DNA from: Hymenopellis radicata
Taxonomy: Eukaryota > Basidiomycota > Agaricomycetes > Agaricales > Physalacriaceae
Assembly: GCA_015501595.1 (NCBI GenBank)
Contig: JADNRX010000030.1
Span: 62,001 to 126,000 of the forward strand
Reading direction: 5' to 3'
Length of the DNA: 64,000 nucleotides
Below are positions 37,078 to 49,847 of this stretch, piece after piece. The notes below the pieces were generated by a model. The model was not told where the DNA came from and did not search any database. It worked only from the letters and a program-made list of their open reading frames with translations. The position numbers were made by a program, and so were the translations under genes. Each line of letters begins with the position of its first letter. Position 1 is the first letter of the stretch.

Positions 37078-37822
37078 CTACGAGGCTGGCGTGCCGGGGC
37101 CAGGATCTGTGACCTTATCCCACTCCTGAGACGAAGTCTCTGAGGGCGGACCACCTCTTACTGGACTTGTCTCGTCGTCCAGCACATCTAATTGGGAAGA
37201 TGAACTCACATCCAACTGGGTCATTTGTATTACGAGCTGACGACATATGGTGAGTTCTACGACGTAAACAAACATACCGCGATACACACCTTGAAGATGG
37301 CTTCTGGCACTGTCTTTTCATAGATCACCATGAGTTCCACAGGTGATGGATAAACGCGGAGGGCTCTGTAGAAGGCGAGAGCGGAAGGGAGATTGAATGC
37401 CGGGCCTAGGAAAGAACCAGTTGAAGTTTGTTGTAGTACCAGGATATGAGAAACTTACCTTGTGAGGCTAGCTGTTCACCGGTGGCCACCTGGGACATAA
37501 AGTAATTCTCGCGCTCTGCCGGACCCAAGGGTGGTTCCTCCTTCTTCAGCCTCTCAAGGGCATCGACAAGCTCAGCAGCAGACACGCCACTTGACGAGGT
37601 CTCAGAAGCGACTTGGGAAGAGGCAATTTTTTCGACGCGTTTTTTGTCTTTGCCTGTTCAAGGTGTGTAAAAGGCGGTAATGTCGAGCGGCGGATACATA
37701 CGCAGTTTCTTCCTGAAATCGCCATCATTCCTGCGCTTGTAGTCAAAGTAGACTGCGTAGGCGATGAGGCCAGCGGCGGCAAGACTGGCCACGGTGAGCA
37801 CAGTTGTTGTTCTCGAGCTCAT
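37078..37822 (-). CDS. TOM20: Mitochondrial import receptor subunit TOM20
   Basis: Outer-membrane receptor that recognises presequences at the TOM complex. Four exons (37822-37702, 37653-37459, 37405-37290, 37236-37078) give 196 aa. The N-terminal anchor TVLTVASLAAAGLIAYAVYF is followed by DYKRRNDGDFRKKLRK, typical of Tom20. The receptor domain contains RENYFMSQVATGEQLAS, FNLPSALAFYRALRVYPSPV and LMVIYEKTVPEAIFK. An acidic, Ser/Pro-rich tail completes the protein. Length and order match fungal Tom20. It is divergent from the SMEK gene with 171 bp between start codons. Confidence 0.95.
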
Positions 37823-37993
37823 CGTGGTGGGAGACTCAAACCGGGAAAATTGCGAGTTTGGTCACCTAAGCCGGATGATGCCGGTCCGGTCCGAAGGCAG
37901 AAATGTTGTTTGGTCAATTTCGCGCGTGTTGGTATCTGGCCTAGTTGTAAATTTGTTGATTGCATCGTCGCTGTGGCCAACGTCCCCGACGGC

Positions 37994-40900
37994 ATGGATG
38001 GCGACGTCGCCGTCGAAAGCGTTACCCTGTCGCTCATTGCCATTACCCCAGCGTCGGGTGCCGACGTCGATGCAGAGCCGACTCATATCACCACCTCGTC
38101 CTCCGTCGATATATCTACTTCCGTCGCTCCTTCATCTCCGCCAAATTCACCCAGTCACGAAAATATATCCCCTAATGGCATGCAGTCCTCCTTGGACACC
38201 ACAGAGGCATCTCCTCAAAGCAGCTTAGTGGCTGTATCCGACCATGTGTCCAAATCACAAATGGATGCGCAACCTTCCTCGTCCAACCTCCACGACGCTA
38301 TTCTCAACGTCACCGGCCATCTGGACATCATGGACCACCAATCTGCTAACGCTGCCATCGCGGACGGCACGGTTACCATCGTCGAAGAGGGCCAGGAATG
38401 GACGCAAGAGAGCGACCATGAGATGAAGCGCGTCAAAGTGGGTCTTCATTTTCGTCTCTTTCACCTTTTCCCCGTATTGCCTTACTGTTGTCGTTCATGG
38501 CTGGCCTTTCTCTACGACCCGATGCTCATCACATTAAACATTGACAGGTGTACCAACTAATGGGTACCCGCTGGGTAGATCGTGGGACCGCGTTCTGCTT
38601 CGGACACTTCTCGCAGGACGGCACGGAAGCCTTGCTCACCGCCCGGTCAGAACGCAACTTCCAGGAGGTCGTTTTGACCACCACGATCCGCTCGAATGAC
38701 GTATATCAACGACAGCAAGGTAGCCCAGAGTCGGTCTCGTGCCCAGCTTTTCTCATCTTTTCTTCCTCAGACACCCTCATCGTGTGGACCGAACCCGATG
38801 GAGTGGACTACGCCCTGAGTTTTCAAGAACCAGACGGTTGCGCTGAAGTATGGAACTTTATTCAAGAGGTTCAACGGCACATGAACGGAGGAGGTATGTA
38901 TTCACCACCTTGTATTGACTAGCCGTCTCATTCCTATTCTCAGGCGAAGATCCATCGTCAATTGGCTCGTCTTCTCCGCTTTTGCAATCGGAATCGAGTT
39001 CATTAACAACCGCCAACATCATCCGGACTGGACACCTTCCAACTCCCGAAATGGGCATAATACCTGACATAGAAGCTGCCATCAAAAGTCTATCCTCGCG
39101 TACTGCAACTGTCAAAGAACGCATCTGCGAATACATTCAGCATGAGGTATGCACCTTCCCATCCCTTCGTCAGTACCGTGTACTTTTGCCTGCCACTTTG
39201 GAATATACATACTCTGAGCCCGGTGCTAATATGGGTCATAGGATTACATCAAGCAACTAACGGAAGTTTTACATGTCGCTGAACGCGAGGAGAGTTTGGA
39301 CAATCTGCACGCGTTGTTTAGTTTAATGTTGACTATACGTAAGTGATTGCGACTCCCTGCTGTCATCGATGCATTCTGACCCATTCATTCACAGTCATGC
39401 TAAACGATCATACTATGTATGAGCACATTCTCGAAGACGATCTTTTCTTCGGAGTCGTCGGGATGCTTGAATGTGAGTTGCTCAGTATTCGTCCCAACGT
39501 GTCTTAATAGCTTTAGATGACCCCGAATTCCCTTCGCATAAAGCCAACTATCGAGAGTTCCTTATGCAGACGACCCGTTTCCATGAACCTATACCATTTC
39601 GTGATCCGAGCATCCAGCGAAAGATCCACCACACTTACCGTCTACAGTTCCTGAAAGACGTTGTCCTCGCCCGGGCTCTGGATGACTCTACCTTTAATGT
39701 CCTCAACTCATGCATCATCTTCAATCAAATCGACATAATAAACCACATCCAGCAGGACACGGGGTTTCTGCGGCATGTCGTCCGTCTTTATGTTGACGAA
39801 GACATACTGAGTGGCGGTGGAAACCGGAAGCCGCCACAACCGCAGCCAGAGTCGTCGGCTATGACTGGGGTGGAGATCAAAGTGGAGGGAGATGAAGACG
39901 ACAAGAAGCTGCCGTCTAGTCCCAAACCAGGAAACGGTGCCATCGAAACTGCTCTAGCGCCTACCTCGAGCGTTGGCGACGAAGCTGGTTTCTCGCATCG
40001 GTGCGAGGTCATCCTACTTGTGCAGCAGTTATGTGTCATGGGCAAGAACGTTCAGTTGCCTGCACGAATGGCTCTGTTTCGCTCTCTGGTTGATCGTGGA
40101 ATTCTTTTCGCCGTGCAATGGGCGATTAGTCTGCCCGAGAAGCAGCAGTCGAACAAGGCGATTATCAGCGCCGGAGGAGAAGTACTAGCGGCATTGTTGG
40201 ACCATGACATTAATGGAGTACGGGGACATGTACTCAAGCAAGTCGTCGCTCTAGAGAAAGAGCGCGTGGCAGGGAAGAAGGGCGCTGATGAAGCTGAGAC
40301 CATTCTTGAGATGGCATGTAGGGTCATGGCGTCTAGCAAGGATCTTTCGGTTCAGAGCCAGGTCGGTGATGCCCTGAAAGTTTGGCTAGACCTTCCCCCC
40401 GATCTTGGTATGCCTACCTCAAGTTCTGAAGCACACGTGTGTTACTCCAATCTCGATTTATTTATGTTCTACTTATACCGTTCAATTGTAGCCTGTGAAG
40501 CCACCTGTTCGCAAAGATGATCCGGGAACCGAGCGTTTCATGGACTATTTCTACAAGGACTGTGCGAAAACGCTCTTCACGCCCTTCAACACGCTCCCTG
40601 AATGGAGAAATGCCCCCGGTCAGTATCAGCGATCATTCAACTGCAGCCGGGCTAACATGTTGCTCTAGAACATCTGCAACTCACGCGGGAGGAAACAAAT
40701 CAATACGTGTATCTATGCGATCTGTTGTACAATTTTGTCCTCCAGCATCACTTCCGAAGTCACTTCTTTGTGATATCCTCCAGCGTCATGGTTCGATTAC
40801 CGGCGCTGTTCAAGGCACGCGACAAACATTTACAGCATGGTAGGTGGCTACTTTTCTGCGAACATGCACCCATTCTCACCCCACCTTCCCCTGAAGCTGC

Positions 40901-42108
40901 GTTCCGATTCTTCCGCCTTGTCCTCAAACAGGGAAACCCCAACATGCTTAGCCAGGTCATGAAATTTGACATCATCAAACCCATCCTGAATCTGACGCTA
41001 CGAGAATCACGGCGCGACAGTCTTCTCAGTTGTTCATGTCAAGAATACTTCCAGCACATGTACAAGGTCTGTAATTAGCTGCGTGATCTGTGCTTCTGTG
41101 AACATCTTTGGCAGGAGAACATGAAGGATATGATCAAGTTCTGCATGACGAAGCACGAGACGGAAATCAGGGATCTCTGCAAAACGCCACTGGGAGCGAC
41201 ACGCTTTCGGGACTTTATCCAGAGGTGGGAGCGGAACAACGAGCCGCCACCACCGGCAGAGGCGAAGGCTGACAAGTGAGCAACTCATGCATTTCCGATG
41301 GGTTTTTTAATTGATTATGATGATGAACAGGTATGATAACCGGGTATGGCCTTCTCATGCTCGCTCAATGGAGGCGGAAGAAGAGGACTACTTCAACGGG
41401 GACGACGATGACCTCATCCCGTCCATTAGCAGCCAGTCCTGGCCGCGCAATGGCGTATCATCGCCGTCCATCAACGGGCTCAAGCGCAAACGAAGGATCG
41501 CCATACGCGGATCGCCCAAAGGCCTCTATCCCTCCTCCGAGAGCGGTTCCTCCCCGCAAAGCCACTATGCGCCGTACCGCCTCGTCGGCGCGAGCCCCAG
41601 CCCGCTCGTTGACTACGACGACGACGAGCCCGAAGGCGACGATGTTATTGGGCCGAAAAGGCCGTCGCCGTCGCCGCCGCCGTTGTCGCCCCGACAGGCG
41701 TCGCCGAGCCCTTCTCTAACCAGCGTCGCAGAGGACGACGACGAAGACGACGAGGACCGTCAGCTTGAAGAGGCGCTCGTGCAGTCCTCGCGGCCGCAAT
41801 CCCCCGCGCCGGGCATGATGAGCTCCGCGATCAACCTGGGCCCGATGCGGCTCGGCGAGAAGCGACGGCGCTCAGACGACGACGACGACGAGGAGGGGCT
41901 ACTCGAGCGACTCACGAAATCGAAGAAGCAGGACCTCGGCCAGAAAAAGGCGCTCGGTGCGTCAATACCTGGCCGCACGAAGCTGGGGGACGATCCGCCT
42001 CCGCAAAAGAAGTTCAAGGTGCGGATCGGGGCCGGGCCTGCGGTCGTTGGGTTGCCGCCCAATCCGGCACCCCCAGAAGCTGGCGCGAAGGACGGGGACA
42101 CGGGATAA
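37994..42108 (+). CDS. PSY2: SMEK/PSY2, regulatory subunit 3 of protein phosphatase 4
   Basis: PP4R3 targets PP4 to DNA-damage and other substrates (family knowledge). Twelve exons: 37994-38437, 38548-38719, 38771-38893, 38944-39146, 39242-39338, 39395-39472, 39517-40436, 40492-40618, 40669-40839, 40897-41066, 41115-41275, 41331-42108, exactly 1,148 codons. After a Ser/Thr-rich N-tail comes the EVH1/RanBD-like domain (VYQLMGTRWVDRGTAFCFGH, NDVYQRQQDTLIVWTEPDG), then the SMEK domain (HEDYIKQLTEVLHVAEREES, YDPEFPSHKANYREFL, IHHTYRLQFLKDVVLARALD) and armadillo-like repeats with AFRFFRLVLKQGNPNML. The C-terminus is disordered, with several poly-Asp/Glu runs and KRRRSDDDDDEE. Exon 10 uses an AAG acceptor. 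No frame breaks were found. Confidence 0.93.
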
Positions 42109-42783
42109 TCGGGGATTTGGGGCGTCTTGTTTAATAATATATCTTCGTTTTCGTTTCTGCGTTCATGTATTTCTCTGTATTGTAGCCATATCTGTTTAGA
42201 TACATGCGTATATGCTTATGCACTGCTTAGACCGATACCTCTGTGTGAAATTAAGTAGCGGTCTCACTGCAGGTCACACCAGTCGAAGCGTCAAGCTTCA
42301 AGCTAGAAATTCCGGACGTTAAAACCTGTGAAAACAATCCATGTGGCTTCGAAAGAGATGAGCATATAAGTTATGATTTGCAGAACATAATATACAGGTT
42401 TATACGATGGCGAGGAGGAAAATCCGCGCAGACGACTAGATAAACAGAAAAAACAACAAAAGCAATAGCAAAATATATGGTCGATGCTGCAAAGACATGA
42501 ATATATGTGAAGTAAGTATACGGAATGAGAGCGAATATATAATTGGTAGTGATGTGCGAACGAATAGAAGAATGATTGTTGAGCGTTAATAAAAAAAAGT
42601 GGGGATTGCACACGACGGATATAACAGTCCTAACGGATGAGAGCGCCAAAAGAGAGAACCAGAGACCATGTGGTGAAGTGTAGAATGCGGTTGTTGGAAG
42701 TTACATCGATGTATAATTGCGAGGATTGAGATTGCGTGAGATGAATATGCGTATGATGATCATGAAATCGAGTTGCCACCCAT
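42109..42783. other. AT-rich convergent spacer
   Basis: 675 bp between the stop codons of SMEK and the WHI3-like gene; AT-rich with A-runs and presumably both 3' UTRs. No gene supported on either strand. Confidence 0.4.
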
Positions 42784-45700
42784 TCAGCCAGCCCTAGTGG
42801 GTTCTATGTTGTGAACACCGGGTGACAGGGCTCGTGGGATGTAATGCGAATGCTGTTCGTGCTGCTGTTCAGGTTGCGTGTGGTCGGGTATACTGGAATG
42901 CACGGAATTAGAGACGCCGAAGGGTGAGAACGACGAGGTGTGGATGGGGTTGGACGGGGCCAACGTGTAACCATATGGACTACCGCGAGAGACATTGGTG
43001 TTCGTGCCAGACGACCCTCCAAAGGGTATCGCAGAAGGAGATGTGGAAAAGAATCGTGGTGGGGGAGAGGCAAGGAAGTTATGACTCGCGGGAGGGGGAG
43101 ACACAACAGCTCCCTCTCTGTTCACGAAAACAGCCCTCTCGTCGTTATGCGCGGGATACGAGGCGCTGATGGATTGAAACGACGGCTGCGACTGCTGATG
43201 CTGAAGGGCAGGTCCGCTGGCCGTAGCGCTAGTAGGCGTGCGAACGCCCAACGGATTCTTGCTGTACGACAGACGGATGCCGCCAGCCTTGACCAGTCCG
43301 TTGAGGTTGTTGCCATACAGCTCGTTCATTGCCTTGGCGGCATAGTTCACATCCTCAAACTGAACAACCATCAGTTCCGAGCGCGTGAACAAACATAATG
43401 GAAACCTACCTCCACAAAACACATAGGACCCGTGTTCTTCTGTTTGAATGATAGCCGTTTATACCCAGGCTGCGCAGAGAACAGCTCTCGTAAAGAGTCC
43501 TCCAGGGTGTCAGGTGGGTAGCCGAGTGGCATTGGGGCAATCGGCAGGTTCCCCACATACAGCGTATTAATCTATTAACTCAATCATCAGACATCGAGCG
43601 CTTTCATCAATCATTAGAACTCACGGGAGGGTTCTGATCTACACCGTTGCGAGTACTACCTCCGGAGCTCGCACCAGACGCGGGTGACGGTAGCTGCGGA
43701 GAAGTATTACCTCTGTGAGTACTAACAGCTAACCCATTAACAGCTCTTGCCATCTCTTCGTCACTGACCACATTTCCGGAACTTCTTCCACTCTGGGATC
43801 CACTGCTCGAGGAAGACTGGGAGTCTCCTGGAGCGCGGTCCGAGTAAGATGGTCGCTCTTGCGCAGGCGACAAAGGTCGGGATCCCTCAAAACCCAATGA
43901 CGAGGGATCAGTGGGAGACGTTGAACGCTGAGAAGAACCCGCGATGGGTCTAGCGGAGTTCCGGCCAACAGCATCCCAAGGCCCAACAGAAACATTGTCA
44001 TGCTGCTGGGAATGGAGATTTGGAATGGAAGGAAGGTATGAGCTGTTCGCATCTTCGCCCGACAGCAACATCGGGTTGGAGAACGCACTGCCTGCGGTAT
44101 TAGACGCCTGCCTCGATATTCCTTGGGGAACAGAATAGAAAGCGTCGTAGGCCATGGTATTGCCAGGTCGTAAACGAGCCATTTCTTTCTCTTGACGGCG
44201 GCGTTCTCTGTCATCTTCCTCTCGCTCCCGCGGCCCACGATGACCTGTTCCCAGACCCATTGCAGTCAAAGCGGCGACTTCTCGCTCACGCTTCCGCTCC
44301 TCTTCATCTCTAGGATCTCGCGGTAATCCGTTCTGGACGTTCGGGATATCGGACAGTTGGTACGGCATGCGCATACCGGTATAGTCCCGGTCTCTCGGTT
44401 CCATAGCGTACATGTCGTGGGAGGCGACATTGTTGAGCTGCTGAAGGCTCGCCAAAGACGAGGAGGAACCCACACCAGCCAGTCCTTGACCGAGGGGCGC
44501 TCCACTGTTGGCGCTTGTCAAACCTCCTGGATAGGACCGACTCCACGTTTTGTGTGAAGATTCTTCTTGGCCATTTCAGCTTTCAGAACAGCACCCTTCT
44601 CGATGTCGACTCTACGACCCTGGAGCTGATCTCTAGCTTGGACAGCTTCTTCGCGACTCCTGAACTTCGCAAAGCCAATGATTTGTTTGCGAGGAGGCAT
44701 GTTCAGGCCGGCACTGCCACCGGACAAGTACTGACCCGTGCCGTCATCAAGCGACGGAGCCGGCCACGACGACATGCCGTCCCGTCCACCGTCCACGACG
44801 ACGCCGCCTTGGTTGACAGTGACGAGATTGTACGGATCGTTAGAGCCGTTGAAGCCCTGTGCATAGCTCGTGCCTGGGGCGGCACTACGGAGACCTGTGG
44901 TCCCAGAGGGAGCGAGGTTGCCACCGTACGACGTGTACTCCTTATTGGGGATCTTTAGGGTCGCAGCCTCGAAGCCTGGAGAGAAAGTGAACATGTTCTG
45001 AAATTCGCGCTCCTGATAACAACGATGAGCACGATAAGATGAGGACTAGTTATAAGATAGCATACCTGCATGTCATCGGGAAACCCGACCACGAAAATCG
45101 TTGAGATATCCTCCTGTTGCTGAGGAGCAGAACCAGCACTGGGTCCATTGACGAGCATGCCATTACCTGGCATCAAAGCAGAGGTAGTGGCAGCAGGCCC
45201 AGCACCATTAGCTCCGGCCGGGATGTGGGGACCGTACGGTGTTTGAGAGGAAAGGTGCAAACCATTGACAAAGCCGCCGTTGTACCCGTTGATCTGGGTA
45301 GGCTGGGCAGGTTGGGCCAGCTTGTGTGGTTGGAGTATATTCTGCGACCCGCTGTATTGATGTTCGGAGACGCTATAGGCCGACTTGTGTGCACCATTGA
45401 GAGGAGGCTGGGCGCCGCCACCAAAGTCGTAACTAGCCCGGGAGTCAAACGCAGGGAGGTGCGATTGTGTCGGTGATGTGAGCTGGGAAGAGTACAAATC
45501 GGACGGAGGTGTGAAGTAATGGGACGACTCTCGGTATGAGTTTGGTGAGGTCAGTATGGTAGAGGTGTGGTGTCGCTGGCGGTTATTGTTGGGATATGCA
45601 TTGAAGGATCTAAAAGAGGTAGGAGGGACGTTGTTCATCTTGGACGCCTGCTGCTTCTGGGAATCGGTGTCCAGTAGGTAGTCGGATGACGGGTGCGCCT

Positions 45701-46057
45701 GGGTATTGTGCCCGGAGGATGTGTACATGCCGTTTTGAGATGGATGGATATTATACACTGATTCCTGAGATTGGAGATGATGGAGCATGGGATGCGAGCC
45801 GTTGTCAGGCGGCGAGTCAGAACGGGTTGGTGGGAGTGCATAAGCATATGGTATGGAACAGATGGAGAGCCTTCGGACGAAGGGTTGGAGGCGGAACCGT
45901 AGGAGCCTGCTGCTTGCTCGGAGTCGGACGAAGCAGTGGGCTCAGCGTCGGCTTGGGCGTTGAGAGAGTCCAAGAGCGACTTGTTAATGAAGTCTTCGTC
46001 TGTCCGACGAGAAGTGGATGGGCGAGAGGCCGAGGTGGACGCCAGGATGGGCAAATG
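42784..46057 (-). CDS. WHI3-like RNA-binding protein (RRM), 5' end unresolved
   Basis: Homologue of the Whi3/Whi4 RNA-binding regulators of cyclin mRNA and cell size. Exons from the 3' end: 43359-42784, 43571-43410, 44440-43625, 45012-44524, and an upstream exon ending at 45066. First RNA-binding module: [40 protein letters not shown] and [20 protein letters not shown]-terminal [78 protein letters not shown]. The N-terminus is long and rich in Ser/Gln/Asn/Pro, like the low-complexity part that drives Whi3 condensates in other fungi. Near 45850 the frame moves by one base ([11 protein letters not shown]), best explained by one missing base. The initiating exon upstream of 46057 was not identified. 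Confidence 0.85.
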
Positions 46058-47691
46058 CTGAGATATGATGAGGATTGAGCGATGACGGCAAAATTGGGAG
46101 AAAATCAGCACATCAACAGCAGGGCGAGCAGGCCGGTAAAGAAGGAAGGAAAGCAAGGATAGGGTAGCGCAGGATAGCTACGGGTACAATGTAGAGGAAG
46201 AGCGATAACGATGGGCGCGGTGGGAGGGTGTGTTCGCGTCGCGTCCGCCGGACAGTGGTGATGCGCAGCAAAGGGGCCGAAAATGCACTGCAAGACGTCG
46301 GAAATGCTGGCGACGGCAACAACGGATAGTTCGGGGACGCTGTCGACGGCGGCGGCGGGAGATACAGGGGGATATGTGCAGCTCTCTTCGATCGCTGATG
46401 TGGTACAAGGCAGGGGGAACTCCGGGCGGTCGAAGTGTGACTTGAACCAAGGGTGACTGACTACCCAAACAAAAATTGATGGCGTGTAAACAACGCACGG
46501 ACCAGATGACAAACAAGCTTATCTTATCGGTCACATGGCGCCCTGATTCCGGCTATACCCGACCAATCAGTCCAGTTTGCCCTTGCCGAGCACACGTACC
46601 ATCTCATTCTACAACGCGTTCATTGTCTGTCGATATGCAAAGCTTTGTGGTACGAGGTCAATGCATGGCATGATCTGTTGGGGAGCCACGCCATACTCCT
46701 AGAGAGCGGTGCCATACTATTACCCATTGTTCAGCATAATCATAACATCAGAGAAAGAATCGTACACTCGCAGGAGCCCCGGACGCGTTGTTTCTTTCAT
46801 GGTCCATCGAGTTTCGAGACGACTTGGAGGTGAGGGTCAAAGGAAAAGAGTGGAAAAAGAATTCCCGAGACAATCTGTTCACATCAACGGCACCACGATC
46901 CTTCCACGCGAATAATGTGACTCCAACGGTTGCGCCGCTGCAACCGGTAAAGAAGACACTATTCGTAACAGGGTGAACCCGAAAACAACAATTCAATAAT
47001 CGCCGATGAGTGGAAAAACTTACGGGATAGTATGATTGCTGACTCAAAAGTTGTTTGAACATTCATAGATCGACCAGATGTACGCGACGACAGGTAGGTC
47101 TTGCGTCGTAGATAGAGGCAGCGGCTAAACCATTCGTAAGGACAGCGTGCTAACACAGCGGCAACAATCTTACGCGTACAGACTGGACGTTTCGACGCCC
47201 GTACAGAATGTGGGTCGAACTTCACATTGTGACCCGCTTTTAGCCCGAGTTCGAAATGTTGTTCGGCAGATTGAATACGCCGTGCACCTGTCTGGTCAAA
47301 TAAGAAGATATCTCTACGAGGGCTGTATTAGTGCGCGCAAAGTGCTGGACGAACGGAGTTATACCTTTTGAGGCTCAAGCGGATCGATGAGTGTAGGATC
47401 GTAGAGTAGGTTGCATCCGGAAGGCACAGCAGATGTATGGTGATGGAAGCAAGAGTCAAAGTCACGAATATCCATTAAGAAAGTCGGTAGACACAATAGT
47501 GATACAACAAGGCAGTGAATGAAAGCTGAAAGAACAAGTCCTGCATCCACAGCAACCAAGATCAGTTCCCATACCACACAATGAAAGAAAGCACACACCA
47601 AAATGCCATCTCCCCAGATCCAAGAAACATTAAATGCGCATTAAGTATTATCATGGCATCCGTGTGGTACGTATATGCGGCGCGTGCGGGG
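46058..47691. other. 1.6-kb region upstream of the WHI3-like gene
   Basis: Probably holds the promoter, long 5' UTR and first exon of the WHI3-like gene. On the minus strand 47601-47359 encodes an ATG-initiated hydrophobic peptide (LILVAVDAGLVLSAFIHCLV, then PTFLMDIRDF) that could be a small membrane protein or first exon. I could not connect it to further exons. Confidence 0.3.
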
Positions 47692-48261
47692 TCATCGTGC
47701 AGTCCAGCCCTCGCCCCACCACTTGAAGAGCACACCTACTGATACCCAAATCCCCAACCCGTATAACACAGCACCAGTGAACCTCGTTCTCGCTCTAGCA
47801 TCGGCAAGTGACACCGAATAGTCGGAATGAGGGTCATAATACGCGTATGGCAGGTGCAGTTGTTGTGGGGGCGTGGGCCCTACATGGTAGGTCGACGGCG
47901 TATGGTGGTAATTCTCGACGACAGGAGGAGTGAACACTGAGGGGAAAGATGAAGCAGTTGAGGCACTGGTTAGCTGCTGTGGGTGCAGGTCATGTGTGCT
48001 GCTCGAGGTATAAGGTGGGGGCGGAGTGGCTATATCATTGGGTGGTGCCCCGTCATGAATTTCCGACGTAGTGGTTGATGGTAAAGAACAAAAAAAACGT
48101 TGCAATGCAAGCGAAGCATTCTGCCGCGACCCAAAAAGGAAAGTCGTGTCATCATCGGTGTTCGTCCGACGCGCTTTGGCAGCGACATCGGCATGAATAC
48201 TACAGGTTGGAGAGGTCAGATAGACTCTTATGATATGGATTGCTACTCTAATAGCCCCCAT
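47692..48261 (-). CDS. Small C-tail membrane protein with a PPxY motif
   Basis: Single open frame of 189 aa from the first ATG. The middle is Ser/Thr/Pro/His-rich and includes NDIATPPPPYTSSSTHD, a PPxY (PY) motif, and Tyr-rich LPYAYYDPHSDYSVS. Near the C-terminus a hydrophobic segment, TGAVLYGLGIWVSVGVLF, is followed by KWWGEGWTAR, so the protein could be tail-anchored or single-pass with most residues on one side. PPxY motifs in membrane proteins commonly recruit Rsp5/NEDD4 ubiquitin ligases; that role is inference. A CTGTAG before SIHADVAAK could be an acceptor, so the N-terminus may instead come from an upstream exon. Family not recognised. Confidence 0.5.
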   Translation of the reverse strand: MGAIRVAIHIIRVYLTSPTCSIHADVAAKARRTNTDDDTTFLFGSRQNASLALQRFFCSLPSTTTSEIHDGAPPNDIATPPPPYTSSSTHDLHPQQLTSASTASSFPSVFTPPVVENYHHTPSTYHVGPTPPQQLHLPYAYYDPHSDYSVSLADARARTRFTGAVLYGLGIWVSVGVLFKWWGEGWTAR

Positions 48262-48783
48262 TTCTTGTCTAACATGCTCAACGAGACTGACCGAACGTCC
48301 GACCCTTCGCAACCCTTTCTATGAACCACATGGCGCAATTTACCCCAGAAGTGATGTGGCGAAGCCGAATCGCGTGCGTTATCCTAAAGAACAACTGTCT
48401 TCCTTCATCTCATCGAGTCTGAGTAACCAGACAAGCGTTATCCCACCCAGGTGCTAAAAACAGAGGAACCAAACTAACAAGGCCCTCCAGGAACAGTTTG
48501 AGATCTTGCACCAAAGGTGACAGGATCCGGAAACCCTATATGCTATGTCAACGGTGGGTTACTTTATTGCGGTGGTTCCACACACCTTTCGATCAGGAGT
48601 TACAATAGGCGCCGCATGGGAACTCGTTGTATTGCGGTGCGGAGGAATGACGATGCTCATGTAGTCAAAACTCAACGTGAGCTTAGCCGAAATGAAGAAA
48701 CGAGCGCTAAAACAGACTCGAAATTCAAAGCCAAACAGCAAGGTATACATACATCTTGTGAACTTCCATTCTTCTGCCAGAAT
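48262..48783. other. Spacer between two minus-strand genes
   Basis: 522 bp; APT1 3' UTR and the promoter of the PPxY protein. No gene supported. Confidence 0.35.
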
Positions 48784-49783
48784 TTATGCTGGAACGACCT
48801 TCTTCAGCCAAGCCTTCAGATCCACCAACTCCTCGCTCGAAGTCGAGTGAGCAAGACCCTGATATGTGTGGAACTCTATTCCAGACGGTGATCCTTGCTT
48901 CGCTTCGGGGAACCCGAAAGTCTTGAGAGCTTGGACAGTTTCAAGAGCAAAAGTGCTCTTAATGAGGGGATCATGCGTTCCATGGCCAATGAAGACGGGT
49001 AGATCGTACAAAGCTGGGTTTGACATCTAGAATGCAACATTTTAGTCAGTCTTTTCAGCCGAAATGCAAGATTGAAGGTTTACCTCCTTGAACTTTGCGC
49101 GCAAAGTAAGGTAACAACTCAAACCCACGATACCAGCAAGCTTCTTGTCCATAGTCATTCCCGTTAACAGAGCCATGACGCCTCCTTGACTAAATCCGCC
49201 GATAACGACGCGGTTGGGTGCGATGGACGTGGTCGAAATTTCAGAGTCTATCAATTGCTTGAGCGATTTGGCACTCCGAAGGATTCCCTCCTCGTCTTCT
49301 TCTTCCTTGAGTCCGCCAAACGAATAGATATCATACCTAACCAAAGGCCGAGTTAGGATCGGAAGATATAGATTAAGTTTGGAGAATATTTGTATACCAT
49401 GAAGGCATGACCGCACCCCCATTAGCGGTCACAGCCATGTTCGGTCTAAATCCAACCATCAGGGAGGACCAGGACGCGTCGGTAGGAACGCTTACGCATG
49501 AGGAAAGATCCACTTGATGTGCCGCATAGCAGGGTCCGCGCTGAACATATCTGCAACCGGTTTCCAGCCATGGCCAGAGTCTCCCAAGCCCTGGAGAAAG
49601 TCAATTTACGCCGCCAAGCTCATCCGACGTGCCACGAACGTGAATGAACACGACAGTCGCTGTATGAGCAGCGCTGGGTGAGACGGTCAGATATTTCAGA
49701 GGACCAGCGAGCGTAGAGGCCATGCGTCGATACAGATACAGGGAGACAGCAAAGGTGACCAAGGTGACCAGAAGCAAGTGCAT
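48784..49783 (-). CDS. Acyl-protein thioesterase 1 (APT1/LYPLA family)
   Basis: Serine hydrolase removing palmitate from proteins and also hydrolysing lysophospholipids. Five exons (49783-49640, 49590-49496, 49445-49398, 49336-49084, 49026-48784) give 260 aa. Motifs: TATVVFIHGLGDSGHGWKPV (oxyanion region), MPSWYDIYSFGG, the nucleophile elbow NRVVIGGFSQGGVMALLTG with catalytic Ser, the Asp in FIGHGTHDPLIKST and the His in YQGLAHSTSSEELVDLKAWL. Two in-frame Mets are possible: 49783 adds a hydrophobic stretch (LLLVTLVTFAVSLYLYRR), while 49723 gives the usual 240-aa soluble form. It shares a 64-bp divergent gap with TRM10. All catalytic residues are present. Confidence 0.93.
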
Positions 49784-49847
49784 CCGGTCAAGTTGTATCC
49801 GGAATTTAACGGCCCGGCGCTGCATCGAATCTTGACTCGAAATCACT

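Noticed and set aside
41760..42101. 113-aa minus-strand Ser-rich open frame
   Set aside because: Mirror of the acidic, GAC/GAA-rich C-terminus of SMEK.
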